Origin: Bacteroidales bacterium
GTDB taxonomy: Bacteria; Bacteroidota; Bacteroidia; Bacteroidales; VadinHA17
Direction: 5' to 3'
DNA length: 24,470 nucleotides
Assembly: GCA_012514255.1 (NCBI GenBank)
Contig: JAAZAP010000232.1
Location: 1-24,470 of the forward strand
Under the pieces are notes generated by a model, which was not told the origin of the DNA, did not search any database, and was given only the letters and a program-made list of their open reading frames with translations. The position numbers were made by a program, and so were the translations under genes. Of the stretch, positions 16,273-23,231 are shown piece by piece; within the stretch, counting starts at the first letter, position 1; the number at the start of each line of letters is the position of its first letter.

Positions 16273-16315
16273 ATCGGGTTTAGCAATGCCCGATCAGGAT
16301 ATAATTATTGGGCAT
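16273..16315. promoter_or_regulatory. Two overlapping, mutually exclusive inverted repeats
   Basis: ATCGGG (16273-16278) pairs with CCCGAT (16289-16294). ATGCCC (16286-16291) pairs with GGGCAT (16310-16315). Both use the same CCC, so only one hairpin can form at a time. They lie 69 or more bases upstream of the -7 element at 16384, so an operator is more likely than an attenuator unless a further upstream promoter exists. Each stem is only six bases. Confidence 0.3.
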
Positions 16316-16383
16316 AATCACCTCCTGAACGAATTAAATTAAAAAATAATCGCCAAACAGTTAACAATATTAAAAACCCTTTT

Positions 16384-16391
16384 TATATTTG
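16384..16391 (+). promoter_or_regulatory. TAnnTTTG -7 element opening the peptide-export operon
   Basis: TATATTTG is an exact consensus match, 28 bases before the ATG at 16420. The surrounding DNA is AT-rich. No clean -33 TTTG is present at 19-21 bases. This is the only exact match seen between here and the terminator at 21005. Confidence 0.45.
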
Positions 16392-16419
16392 GAGTGCTGC
16401 ATTTCTAAAATTTAAACAT

Positions 16420-16665
16420 ATGTCGTTGTGCAAGTACATTGCAAGATTGCAACGGATGGACTCTCTTATTGCCATGAAGGCAACTGGTCCTCCGGACGAG
16501 TTTGCTTACAAGATGAATCTAAGCCGTTCTATGCTCTTCGAAACCCTCCAGGAAATGAAGAGAATGGGTGTAGATATTAGATACTCCGCAATAAGGGAGT
16601 CTTATTATTATGCAGACTCCAGAAGGATCGTCATTAAAATAGATAAAGCTCTTGAAGAATCATGA
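16420..16665 (+). CDS. Small HTH protein of the peptide-export operon
   Basis: This 81-residue protein looks like a stand-alone N-terminal DeoR/WYL-type helix-turn-helix domain. It has an initial helix (YIARLQRMDSLIAMKATG), then DEFAYKMNLSRSMLFETLQEM (about 26-46) as the tri-helical DNA-binding core, then a beta-wing (VDIRYSAIRESYYY). There is no effector domain. Such proteins often lead bacteriocin-like export loci in Bacteroidota, as I recall it, so a local regulator is the natural reading. The target could be the inverted repeats at 16273-16315. Its TGA overlaps the next ATG (ATGA at 16662), so expression is coupled. The assignment to HTH is by pattern; regulation is inferred. Confidence 0.65.
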   Translation: MSLCKYIARLQRMDSLIAMKATGPPDEFAYKMNLSRSMLFETLQEMKRMGVDIRYSAIRESYYYADSRRIVIKIDKALEES

Positions 16666-17318
16666 TTAGAGGTTTATTGTCAGAAAAGGGCTGGAAGCTA
16701 TTTCTTGGAATAGTAGCGCTGAATGTCTTGATAATATTTCTGTCTCAGATGGCTCTGATTAATGAGACGGTTTTCTTTAACACTTACAGTGAGCAACTTA
16801 CGTACGACAGAGCCATGGAAATATTCAGCAAGATGAGTTCTTTCTCATGGGTAAGTTACCTCATTACTCCTGTACTTCTATTGATCAAGTTCTCAGTGAT
16901 GAGCGTGCTTCTCTATATCGGGATATTTTTCAGTGACCTTCATAAGGAGATAACCCTGGGGAAGATATTTAAAGTAGTGGTAGCGGGTGAACTGGTGTTT
17001 ATTATTGCCTCTATAATTAAACTTTTGTGGTTCATCTTCTTTGCAGGCAATTACACCCTTGATGATATGAGCTTCTTCTATCCGCTGTCGTTGATTAATC
17101 TGTTCAGCCGGTCGGAGGTAGCCGCCTATTGGATTTATCCTCTGCAGACAGTGAATCTTTTCCAGCTGGTCTATGTCTTGTTGCTTGCACTGGGGCTGTC
17201 TAAGATCAGTTCAATAAATAGGGAGACTGCTGATAAAGTTGTGCTTGCCACTTATGTTCCTGCCATTGCGGTCTGGGTTGCACTGGTTATGTTTCTTTCA
17301 ATTGATGTACAGACATGA
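16662..17318 (+). CDS. Five-helix membrane protein of the peptide-export operon
   Basis: This is a 218-residue integral membrane protein of unrecognised family. Likely helices are at about residues 12-30, 63-90, 103-127, 159-180 and 192-213. A polar loop (31-60) follows the first helix and a loop with aromatic residues lies at 128-158. The topology is vaguely Yip1-like, but I see no decisive motif. It overlaps the HTH gene and the following thioredoxin-like gene by 4 bases each (ATGA), so it is a fixed member of the operon. Possible roles are exporter accessory protein, immunity or membrane sensor; none is shown by the sequence. Confidence 0.7.
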   Translation: MIRGLLSEKGWKLFLGIVALNVLIIFLSQMALINETVFFNTYSEQLTYDRAMEIFSKMSSFSWVSYLITPVLLLIKFSVMSVLLYIGIFFSDLHKEITLGKIFKVVVAGELVFIIASIIKLLWFIFFAGNYTLDDMSFFYPLSLINLFSRSEVAAYWIYPLQTVNLFQLVYVLLLALGLSKISSINRETADKVVLATYVPAIAVWVALVMFLSIDVQT

Positions 17319-17836
17319 AAAAGCAGATAGGCAAAGTTTTGCTCTTATTGGTGGGTGGATTTCTGATCTTTCTGATATCTGGCATAATAACAAAGAAGGT
17401 AAAAGCCGAGAGAGCTGCTGAGAAAATCAGAACTCTTCCCGTACTGGTTATGAAAGACATAGAGGGCAATTCCTTCAGTACTGATCAGATCACCTCCGGG
17501 CCTCTGTTAATCACATTCTTCCATCCCGAATGCGATCACTGCAAATATGAGATATCGTCTCTTGGTAAGGCTGAATTGACAGACAGTCAGTTAACAATAC
17601 TTCTTGTGAGCTTTGCGGAGGTGGATGATATACAGTCTTTCGTACAAGAAGTAGGTAGTATTGAGGCATTTAATATGCATATTCTGTATGATCCTGATTT
17701 CAGGATGAGTGATTTGTACAGTGCTGATGTTCTTCCCTCAAACTTCATCTATAATAAGGAGCTTGAGCTTATAAAAGTGTTCAGGGGCGCAACAAGGCCG
17801 GAAGCTATTCTGAAATACCTGAATGAAAATGATTAA
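17315..17836 (+). CDS. Membrane-anchored thioredoxin-like (TlpA/redoxin) protein
   Basis: This 173-residue protein has one N-terminal signal-anchor helix (about residues 6-26), then a thioredoxin fold. The redox motif is C73-D-H-C76 in ITFFHPECDHCKYEI, the cis-proline loop is VLP141SNFIYN, and the strand after it (LELIKVFRG) fits the fold. A periplasmic orientation is expected, with the protein acting on disulfides. It lies between the membrane protein and the ABC exporter, overlapping the latter by 14 bases. The two exported peptide cores contain three and two cysteines. The simplest inference is that it oxidises, isomerises or reduces their disulfides, but a general TlpA role is also possible. 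Confidence 0.85.
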   Translation: MKKQIGKVLLLLVGGFLIFLISGIITKKVKAERAAEKIRTLPVLVMKDIEGNSFSTDQITSGPLLITFFHPECDHCKYEISSLGKAELTDSQLTILLVSFAEVDDIQSFVQEVGSIEAFNMHILYDPDFRMSDLYSADVLPSNFIYNKELELIKVFRGATRPEAILKYLNEND

Positions 17837-20024
17837 AACGAAGCGAGTTAAAAAGGTATCATTGATTCAGCACGACTCTTCCGATTGTGGTGCAGCCTGC
17901 CTGGCATCGGTTATAAGATATTACGGCGGAGACTCCGGGATAGAAAAGATACGCAGACTTAGTGGTACGACTCAGTCAGGTACTACAATGCTTGGATTAT
18001 TTCAGGCGGCACGGGAATCTGGTTTGGAGGCTACTGGTTATGAGGCTTCCATAAATGATATAAAGGAGTTTGGCGGGATTCTAATTCTCCATGTGACTCC
18101 CGAACAGGGATATGAGCATTATGTTGTTTCTTATGGGTTCCATGATGGCAGATTTGTCATATGGGATCCTGCGAAAGGTTTGGATTTAAGGACACCATCA
18201 GAAGTTGAAAAGATTTGGGCGAGTCATAAATGTCTTGCAGTCAGTCCGGATAAGGAATTTGTTTTAGATAAAGTATCAAAAAGAAGGAAACGTAGCTGGA
18301 TAGTTGAAACAATCAGGCCTGAGTACGAATTGCTACTGGTCAGTGTTGTCGTAGGTATTGTCATTTCATTACTCGGTGTTGTAATGGCAGTCTACACGCA
18401 AAAGTTACTTGACCGGATCCTGCCTTCAGGTGATGTAAGAATGCTTGTTGTTTCAGTAATACTGGTGTTTATGCTTCTTGCCGTGAGAGTTCTGCTGACA
18501 GCAGTCCGGCAATCCATGCTACTGTCTCAGGGGAAAACTTACAACATCCGTGTTGTTGACGGATTCTACAGTTCCTTGTTGGGATTGCCGAAACCGTTTT
18601 TTGATACCAGAAAAACCGGAGATATGGTTGCCCGGCTTAACGACACCATGCGGATCCAGCGTGTCATTTCGGACGTGGTTAGCACCTATGTAATCGATTT
18701 TCTGATTGTGATGATAACCATGGTTATGATCTTCATTTATTCTTCTGTTGCCGGGTTTATTTCCATTTTGGCAATTCCTCTTTTCTTTCTTCTGGTTTAC
18801 AGTTGGAACAAGCCTGTCATCAAATCACAGCAGGATCTTATGGCAGGTTATGCCATGAATGAAAGCAATTTCATAAATACCCTCAGGGGCATTACTGAGA
18901 TCAAGAGTATGCAATGGCAGAGTCATTATGAGAAAAAGAATAAATCGATATTCACTGTTTTTCAGGAGAGGGCTTTCTCTTTGGGGAAGATCAAAATAAA
19001 GCTGGGGATGATTACGAACCTTGCCGGCACCCTCTACCTTATGGGATTATTGTTCTACACTTCGCTTGAGGTAATGGGGACGCGGATGACCCAGGGCGAG
19101 CTGATGGCTATCATTTCACTTAGTTCTACCCTGCTGCCGTCAGTGATGAACCTGGCTCTCGTCTCCATTCCTCTGAGCGAGGCTAAGGTCGCTATCGAAA
19201 GGATGTTTGAATTCACACAGTTACAACCGGAAGAGTCTGATGAAAATGCAGAGAATCGAGAATTCACTTTTTCCCGAATAACTCTTAACAGTATTGCCTT
19301 TCGGTTCCCTGGTCAGAAGTTGCTCCTTTCGGATGTGAACCTTGAGATTGAAAAAGGTACTGCATCCGCTTTGGTAGGGGAGTCAGGTTCGGGTAAAAGT
19401 ACTCTGGTAAACATTCTGATGAGATTTTACCAGCCGGAGTCAGGGTCTGTTAAGGTTAATAGTGCAATTCCCTGTCAAGATGTGTCGCTCGATTCATGGC
19501 GGAGATCGATAGGTCTGATACCGCAGGAAATCCATCTTTTCAATGGCACAGTATTGGAAAATATTGTACCTGATGCTGATGAGGGAAAAATCAGGAAATT
19601 AGCGAGTATGACCATAGAATACGGACTTGAGCCGTTCATTAAAAGCCTGCCTATGGGTTTTGCCACTTTGACTGGCGAAGATGGCGTCAAGTTATCCGGG
19701 GGGCAGAAGCAGGTTATTGCATTTATGAGGGCTCTGATCAATGAGCCGGACATTCTTCTGATAGATGAGGGAACCTCCGGGATGGACCGGGACACAGAAG
19801 ATGTTATTCTCAAAATACTGATGCGACTAAAAGAATCTGCCGGAATAATGTTGGTTACCCACCGTATCAACATCATAAGGAAGTTATGTGACAGGATTTA
19901 CCTGATTGAAGGAGGTAGTATAACAGACTCTGGCACACATTCTGAACTCATAATGAATGACAACCTCTACAAAAGATTTTGGGAGGAATTTGATTTAGCG
20001 GGATCGATTAGATTCCAGAGTTGA
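17823..20024 (+). CDS. C39 peptidase-containing ABC exporter for double-glycine peptides
   Basis: This 733-residue PCAT-type transporter cleaves GG leaders and exports the core peptide. The N-terminal C39 cysteine peptidase (about 1-140) has the catalytic Cys22 in HDSSDCGAACLASV, His99 in GYEHYVVSYG and Asp115 in VIWDPAKG. About six membrane helices follow (roughly 168-450). The C-terminal ATPase has Walker A GESGSGKST (Lys525), signature LSGGQ (624-628), Walker B ILLIDEG (Asp648, Glu649) and H-loop His680. All catalytic residues are present, so it should be functional. The start could be ATG 17823 or 17829; both overlap the previous gene. Related Bacteroidota loci usually pair it with a HlyD adaptor, absent here. 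Its obvious substrates are the two small peptides 186 and 416 bases downstream. Confidence 0.95.
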   Translation: MKMIKTKRVKKVSLIQHDSSDCGAACLASVIRYYGGDSGIEKIRRLSGTTQSGTTMLGLFQAARESGLEATGYEASINDIKEFGGILILHVTPEQGYEHYVVSYGFHDGRFVIWDPAKGLDLRTPSEVEKIWASHKCLAVSPDKEFVLDKVSKRRKRSWIVETIRPEYELLLVSVVVGIVISLLGVVMAVYTQKLLDRILPSGDVRMLVVSVILVFMLLAVRVLLTAVRQSMLLSQGKTYNIRVVDGFYSSLLGLPKPFFDTRKTGDMVARLNDTMRIQRVISDVVSTYVIDFLIVMITMVMIFIYSSVAGFISILAIPLFFLLVYSWNKPVIKSQQDLMAGYAMNESNFINTLRGITEIKSMQWQSHYEKKNKSIFTVFQERAFSLGKIKIKLGMITNLAGTLYLMGLLFYTSLEVMGTRMTQGELMAIISLSSTLLPSVMNLALVSIPLSEAKVAIERMFEFTQLQPEESDENAENREFTFSRITLNSIAFRFPGQKLLLSDVNLEIEKGTASALVGESGSGKSTLVNILMRFYQPESGSVKVNSAIPCQDVSLDSWRRSIGLIPQEIHLFNGTVLENIVPDADEGKIRKLASMTIEYGLEPFIKSLPMGFATLTGEDGVKLSGGQKQVIAFMRALINEPDILLIDEGTSGMDRDTEDVILKILMRLKESAGIMLVTHRINIIRKLCDRIYLIEGGSITDSGTHSELIMNDNLYKRFWEEFDLAGSIRFQS

Positions 20025-20032
20025 AATCACCC

Positions 20033-20087
20033 GGGGAATTACACGACGTAATGGAAAAAAGTGAAATCAGGACAAAAAAAATTCCCC
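20033..20087. repeat. 8-bp perfect inverted repeat in the leader of the peptide genes
   Basis: GGGGAATT (20033-20040) is matched by AATTCCCC (20080-20087) across 39 bases, just after the exporter stop. It could form an RNA stem separating exporter and peptide expression or protecting the peptide mRNA. With such a long loop it may also be chance. Confidence 0.3.
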
Positions 20088-20210
20088 AATCCTGTATTAT
20101 TGGACTGCCCGGTTTTTAATTTGAGGTTGCAGGTAGATATAAAAACTCATACCCGCAGGCGGAAACCGAAAAGCCTAAATAGAGTAGGTGATAGAAAAAC
20201 ATGTCTCGCT

Positions 20211-20414
20211 ATGGAAATATTAAAACAAGACCAGTTGGAAGACATTAAAGGTGGATTGAAATTCTCCACTGTTAGTGGTATGCTTTGTACTGCTGCGTTG
20301 CTACTTGCTTGTACTGCGTATCTTGCACCAATCGCTGTAGCACCAGGTATTGGCTGCGCTGCATTTCTTGCTGCTCAAAAATATTGGGAAAGTCAAGGTA
20401 TAGTTGTCGAATAG
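20211..20414 (+). CDS. Double-glycine leader peptide precursor A (bacteriocin-like)
   Basis: This is a 67-residue precursor. The leader MEILKQDQLEDIKGG fits the C39 cleavage consensus L-x5-(L/M)-x2-I-x-G-G. Cleavage after Gly15 would release a 52-residue core. The core is rich in Ala, Leu and Gly, with hydrophobic segments (MLCTAALLLACTAYLAPIAV, then PGIGCAAFLAAQKYW) and three cysteines at precursor positions 26, 34 and 49. ATG 20211 is chosen because it places the leader at the N-terminus. An in-frame ATG at 20061 adds 50 residues with no leader character. It is 26 bases before precursor B. A membrane-active bacteriocin is the likely class; a signalling peptide is the alternative. Confidence 0.8.
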   Translation: MEILKQDQLEDIKGGLKFSTVSGMLCTAALLLACTAYLAPIAVAPGIGCAAFLAAQKYWESQGIVVE

Positions 20415-20440
20415 AATCGTGAATATATAAAAGTCTAGAG

Positions 20441-20632
20441 ATGAAACAGGAACTTACATATAATGAAATGAGTTGTATTATGGGCGGAAGCGACTTCCTG
20501 GATGGAGCATGTGCTGTGGTTGGAATTGCAAGACTCCTAACTCCATTACTTGCATTTACAGCTGTAGGTTTGATAGTTGTTAGGACTGCTTCTGCAGCTT
20601 GTGCTATCTATGCAGTAACACGGTTAGACTAA
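20441..20632 (+). CDS. Double-glycine leader peptide precursor B (bacteriocin-like)
   Basis: This is a 63-residue precursor. The leader MKQELTYNEMSCIMGG matches the L-(S/T)-x2-E-(L/M)-x2-I-x-G-G pattern, with cleavage predicted after Gly16. The 47-residue core starts SDFLDGACAVVGIARLL and has two cysteines (24 and 54 of the precursor) flanking a long hydrophobic stretch. A single intramolecular disulfide could therefore staple its ends. The core is unrelated in sequence to core A. Tandem, dissimilar GG peptides next to a C39 exporter recall two-peptide (class IIb) bacteriocins, which is an inference. The leader also carries a cysteine (12) that would be lost on cleavage. Confidence 0.8.
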   Translation: MKQELTYNEMSCIMGGSDFLDGACAVVGIARLLTPLLAFTAVGLIVVRTASAACAIYAVTRLD

Positions 20633-20785
20633 GAAATAAATGCAATTTATCGTTTATTATCATTGACGAGAATAATCTACATAATTTAGGACGAAATTGA
20701 ATAACAAACTTAATTAAACATAAAGAGTATCTGAATACGCGAAATAAATGTTAGATTGACGAAAATCTCCTCAATACCCAAAGTG

Positions 20786-20977
20786 ATGAAAAAAGTGAAT
20801 ATAATTCTATTTGTTGTATTAGCAATCATAGCAATTTACCTTTTCTATAAACTGATTGTTAGTGAAGAATGGAATAATATTGATTACATTTTATTAATCG
20901 TATTATTACTAGGAGCCTCAATAAACTCCTCAATAATAGCATACAGAAGAAAGAAGAAGGGTATAGAGAATGAATAG
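20786..20977 (+). CDS. Small two-helix membrane protein, candidate immunity protein
   Basis: This 63-residue protein has two predicted membrane helices (about 5-22 and 34-52), a short acidic loop (VSEEWNNIDY) and a basic C-terminus (YRRKKKGIENE). It is the last gene before the terminator at 21005-21042 and follows the two peptide genes. That is the usual place for a bacteriocin immunity gene. There is no sequence motif to prove the role. The start used is ATG 20786; an upstream TTG at 20756 would add ten residues of low hydrophobicity. The gene is markedly AT-rich. Confidence 0.6.
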   Translation: MKKVNIILFVVLAIIAIYLFYKLIVSEEWNNIDYILLIVLLLGASINSSIIAYRRKKKGIENE

Positions 20978-21004
20978 ATTAATTTATTAAATCAGTCTCT
21001 GTGT

Positions 21005-21042
21005 AATAATGCCTCAAGAATTGCCTTGAGGTATTATTTTTA
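21005..21042 (+). terminator. Rho-independent terminator of the peptide-export operon
   Basis: A 14-base-pair stem (left arm 21005-21018, right arm 21025-21038) has one G-U pair and a six-base AATTGC loop. The CCTCAAG/CTTGAGG heart is perfect. It is followed by a T-rich run. This is the clearest terminator in the window and sets the 3' end of the operon. Confidence 0.85.
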
Positions 21043-21560
21043 TAAAAAGCACTTTTAGTGACTTAAGGTGTATTTTCGATCAGGATTCGCACTAGTCTCC
21101 GGCTAGCGACTGATTGAAGCTTTATAATTTGTCAATATATAGCGTGTTATGTTAGATTTAGGGTCTTACCTATTTGAACATGTATTATCCGTTAATGACG
21201 TTTTGAGCGCTTATGTATACCGAACAGACTGTTTATGCACAAATGCTTATGTTTTTGCCGAAGTTCTAGTTTCAGAAATGTATTAGCCAGCACGAGGAAG
21301 ACCACAGGGTAAGTAAGGGTGCAACAGGAAAAAGAAATGCGGAGGGTTCAGGAAAAGAATCTGCAGGAAATTTGAGAATTAAAATACGGTGTTTCTTTGG
21401 AAGTTTTAAGCCAGATATAATCCAAGCAGGTTCTCTTAATGGTCATTTGGATTGTCAATTATGAGGTTTAGGTACAATTATTTTCTTCCTGGATGAAAGC
21501 AAATTCGATGCCGCACCTTTTACTAGATGCGAAATCCGTTTGCTAAATCGGCTCACAAAT
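21043..21560. other. Gene-free accessory spacer
   Basis: About 520 bases with no credible gene on either strand. Around 21075-21120 is a GC-richer patch with short palindromes (CTAG at 21092 and 21103; AGTC and GACT at 21094 and 21108). It reads like a dispersed intergenic repeat seen in other Bacteroidota genomes, from memory only. The rest is AT-rich. A stretch at about 21290-21460 stays open for a while but has no start or family resemblance. No tRNA, attachment site or transposon end can be named. Confidence 0.5.
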
Positions 21561-22595
21561 ATGAAAAATATATTAACCCCAGCGTTTGAGAGCTTTTATG
21601 ATAAGATAAAGGAAATCCTTGAATCAGCCAGGAACAGGTCTTACAGAGCTGTTAACTTTGAGATGGTTCAAGCTTACTGGAATATTGGGCGGATAATTAT
21701 CGAAGAAGAACAGGAAGGCAGGGAGCGGGCAGAGTATGGGAAGTATCTTTTAGCGAATTTATCCAATCGGCTTACTGCAGACTATGGTAAAGGTTTTGAT
21801 GACAGGAACCTTGCATATATGAGGCAGTTTTATCGGACCTTTCCAAATATGAACGCAGTGCGTTCAGAATTATCCTGGACTCATTACAGGATACTTATGC
21901 GGGTTGAGGAAGAGCCGGCAAGGGAGTTTTACCTTCAGGAATGTGTGGAAGGAAACTGGAGCACACGACAGTTGGAGCGACAAATTAACAGCCTCTATTT
22001 TGAACGAATACTGATGAGCGGTAAAGAAGGCCGTTCACTGGTAAAAAAAGAGGCTGATAGCAAAAAGGAGCTCCTGCATCCCGGACAATTAATAAAGGAT
22101 CCTTATGTACTCGAGTTCCTGAACCTGAATCCGAATAGAAATTTTTACGAGAAGGAAATAGAACAAGCTCTAATTGACAGACTGCAAGGGTTCCTGCTGG
22201 AACTTGGCAAAGGTTTTTCATTTGTAAGCAGACAATACAGGATATCAGCTGATACAAAGCATTTTTATGTTGACCTGGTATTTTACAATTATATCCTGAA
22301 ATGCTTCTTGCTTATTGATCTGAAAACCGGCGAGCTGACCCATCAGGATATCGGGCAGATGGATTTTTATGTCAGGTACTTCGAGGATCAGGAAAGACAA
22401 GAAACAGATAATCCGACAATTGGACTGATACTATGTGCTGAAAAAGATAAGACGATAGTAAAGTATAGCCTTTTGAATGAAAACAAACATATCTTTGCCT
22501 CAAAATACAAGCTTTATATGCCAAGCGTTAAGGTGCTGAAACAGGAGATTACCCGTGAGAGGCAAATGATAGAACAATTACAAGGACTTAAATAG
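21561..22595 (+). CDS. DUF1016 / YhcG-type PD-(D/E)xK nuclease-domain protein
   Basis: This 344-residue protein runs from ATG 21561. The N-terminal DUF1016 domain has the characteristic blocks ARNRSYRAVNFEMVQAYWNIG, YGKYLLANLSNRL and LSWTHYRILMRVEEEPAREF. The C-terminal domain is a PD-(D/E)xK nuclease fold, with Asp238 in HFYVDLVFYN and Asp253-x-Lys255 in CFLLIDLKTGEL, so the active site looks intact. The family is linked to DNA processing and often sits beside restriction systems or on mobile islands; its precise role is not established. Here it stands alone behind a gene-free spacer. The ATG at 21540 would give only seven extra residues. It is unlike the core genes in base composition, being AT-rich. 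Confidence 0.88.
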   Translation: MKNILTPAFESFYDKIKEILESARNRSYRAVNFEMVQAYWNIGRIIIEEEQEGRERAEYGKYLLANLSNRLTADYGKGFDDRNLAYMRQFYRTFPNMNAVRSELSWTHYRILMRVEEEPAREFYLQECVEGNWSTRQLERQINSLYFERILMSGKEGRSLVKKEADSKKELLHPGQLIKDPYVLEFLNLNPNRNFYEKEIEQALIDRLQGFLLELGKGFSFVSRQYRISADTKHFYVDLVFYNYILKCFLLIDLKTGELTHQDIGQMDFYVRYFEDQERQETDNPTIGLILCAEKDKTIVKYSLLNENKHIFASKYKLYMPSVKVLKQEITRERQMIEQLQGLK

Positions 22596-22632
22596 CAACC
22601 GTCAGAACTCATAAAAATTACCAACTCAATTA

Positions 22633-22860
22633 ATGTCAAGCCGGTCAATGAACAAACAACATGATAAAATGCTAAGCAGAATATCGAAAATCCTGCTTAT
22701 TCTTTTATCTGTCCTCTTCGTGATCATGATGGGTTATGCATGGTTATTGAAGGACTTGTCCAGTTTGACAAAGCCCGAGTCATTGCTGCTTTACGGCACC
22801 GGATCCGTGGTCAGCATGGGCTGGTTGTTCATATCGATGAGGCATAGAAAAATGAAATGA
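22633..22860 (+). CDS. Small two-helix membrane protein
   Basis: This 75-residue ORF has two hydrophobic helices (about 18-38 and 50-67) separated by KDLSSLTKPES and a basic end (RHRKMK). The start may be ATG 22633 or ATG 22648. There is no recognised family. It starts 37 bases after the nuclease gene and could be co-transcribed with it. The positive-inside pattern of charges argues that it is real, but nothing identifies a function. Confidence 0.45.
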   Translation: MSSRSMNKQHDKMLSRISKILLILLSVLFVIMMGYAWLLKDLSSLTKPESLLLYGTGSVVSMGWLFISMRHRKMK

Positions 22861-22966
22861 AGGCCGTGCAGTAGCGTTTAGTTGTAAAGAAGAAAATAAC
22901 CTTTTCATGTTCTGCTTTAAGAAAGGGCGGAGAATGACAATGCAAAATGCTTAAAACTCCCGATTC

Positions 22967-23158
22967 ATGAATTCAAAAGTGTACTACTGGATTTCTTTGT
23001 GGATAGCACTCCTCGGGGTTGGATTTATAGCTGTCTATCCTTTGGTTACTGATTTTAAATTTATACAAGCACAGGCAAATTGGGTCTTCTCGCTGCTTTA
23101 TCTGACTCTTTGTTTGAATTTCCTGGGAGGTGCCCTGACTTGTCCCTCCTCCTTATAG
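22967..23158 (+). CDS. Small hydrophobic ORF next to the insertion element, possibly truncated
   Basis: This 63-residue ORF has two predicted membrane helices (about 7-26 and 38-56). It ends abruptly with CPSSL, 73 bases before the transposase ATG. The second helix is broken by polar residues at its end. This may be the 5' remnant of a longer membrane protein cut by the insertion sequence, or a chance ORF. There is no recognised family. Confidence 0.35.
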   Translation: MNSKVYYWISLWIALLGVGFIAVYPLVTDFKFIQAQANWVFSLLYLTLCLNFLGGALTCPSSL

Positions 23159-23173
23159 AAAAAAATATTGATC

Positions 23174-23194
23174 TTGTAAATCAGTCTTTTACAA
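23174..23194. repeat. Stem-loop in the left flank of the transposase gene
   Basis: TTGTAAA (23174-23180) and TTTACAA (23188-23194) form a perfect 7-bp inverted repeat with a 7-base loop. It may be a subterminal transposase-binding site or a weak barrier to incoming transcription. The terminal inverted repeat of the element cannot be fixed without its right end. Confidence 0.4.
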
Positions 23195-23205
23195 TGATGA
23201 AGTCG

Positions 23206-23231
23206 TAAATTTGTCGCACTAAGGCAAATTT
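23206..23231 (+). promoter_or_regulatory. Transposase promoter -7 element inside an inverted repeat
   Basis: TAAATTTG (23206-23213) is an exact -7 match. Its AAATTTG (23207-23213) is repeated inverted as CAAATTT (23225-23231), directly before the ATG at 23232. The promoter would give a leader of about a dozen bases, and the palindrome would cover the start region. Confidence 0.4.

Noticed and set aside
20061..20210. Longer start for peptide precursor A
   Set aside because: The extra 50 residues are basic and unstructured and would bury the GG leader internally. The C39 leader must be N-terminal, so ATG 20211 is preferred.
21130..21260. Integron attC site
   Set aside because: The GCGTGTTATG-like string suggested a core site, but no matching opposite core or cassette structure could be found.
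21290..21460. Remnant of a transposase or reverse transcriptase in the spacer
   Set aside because: Short open stretches exist in several frames but none gives a recognisable motif.
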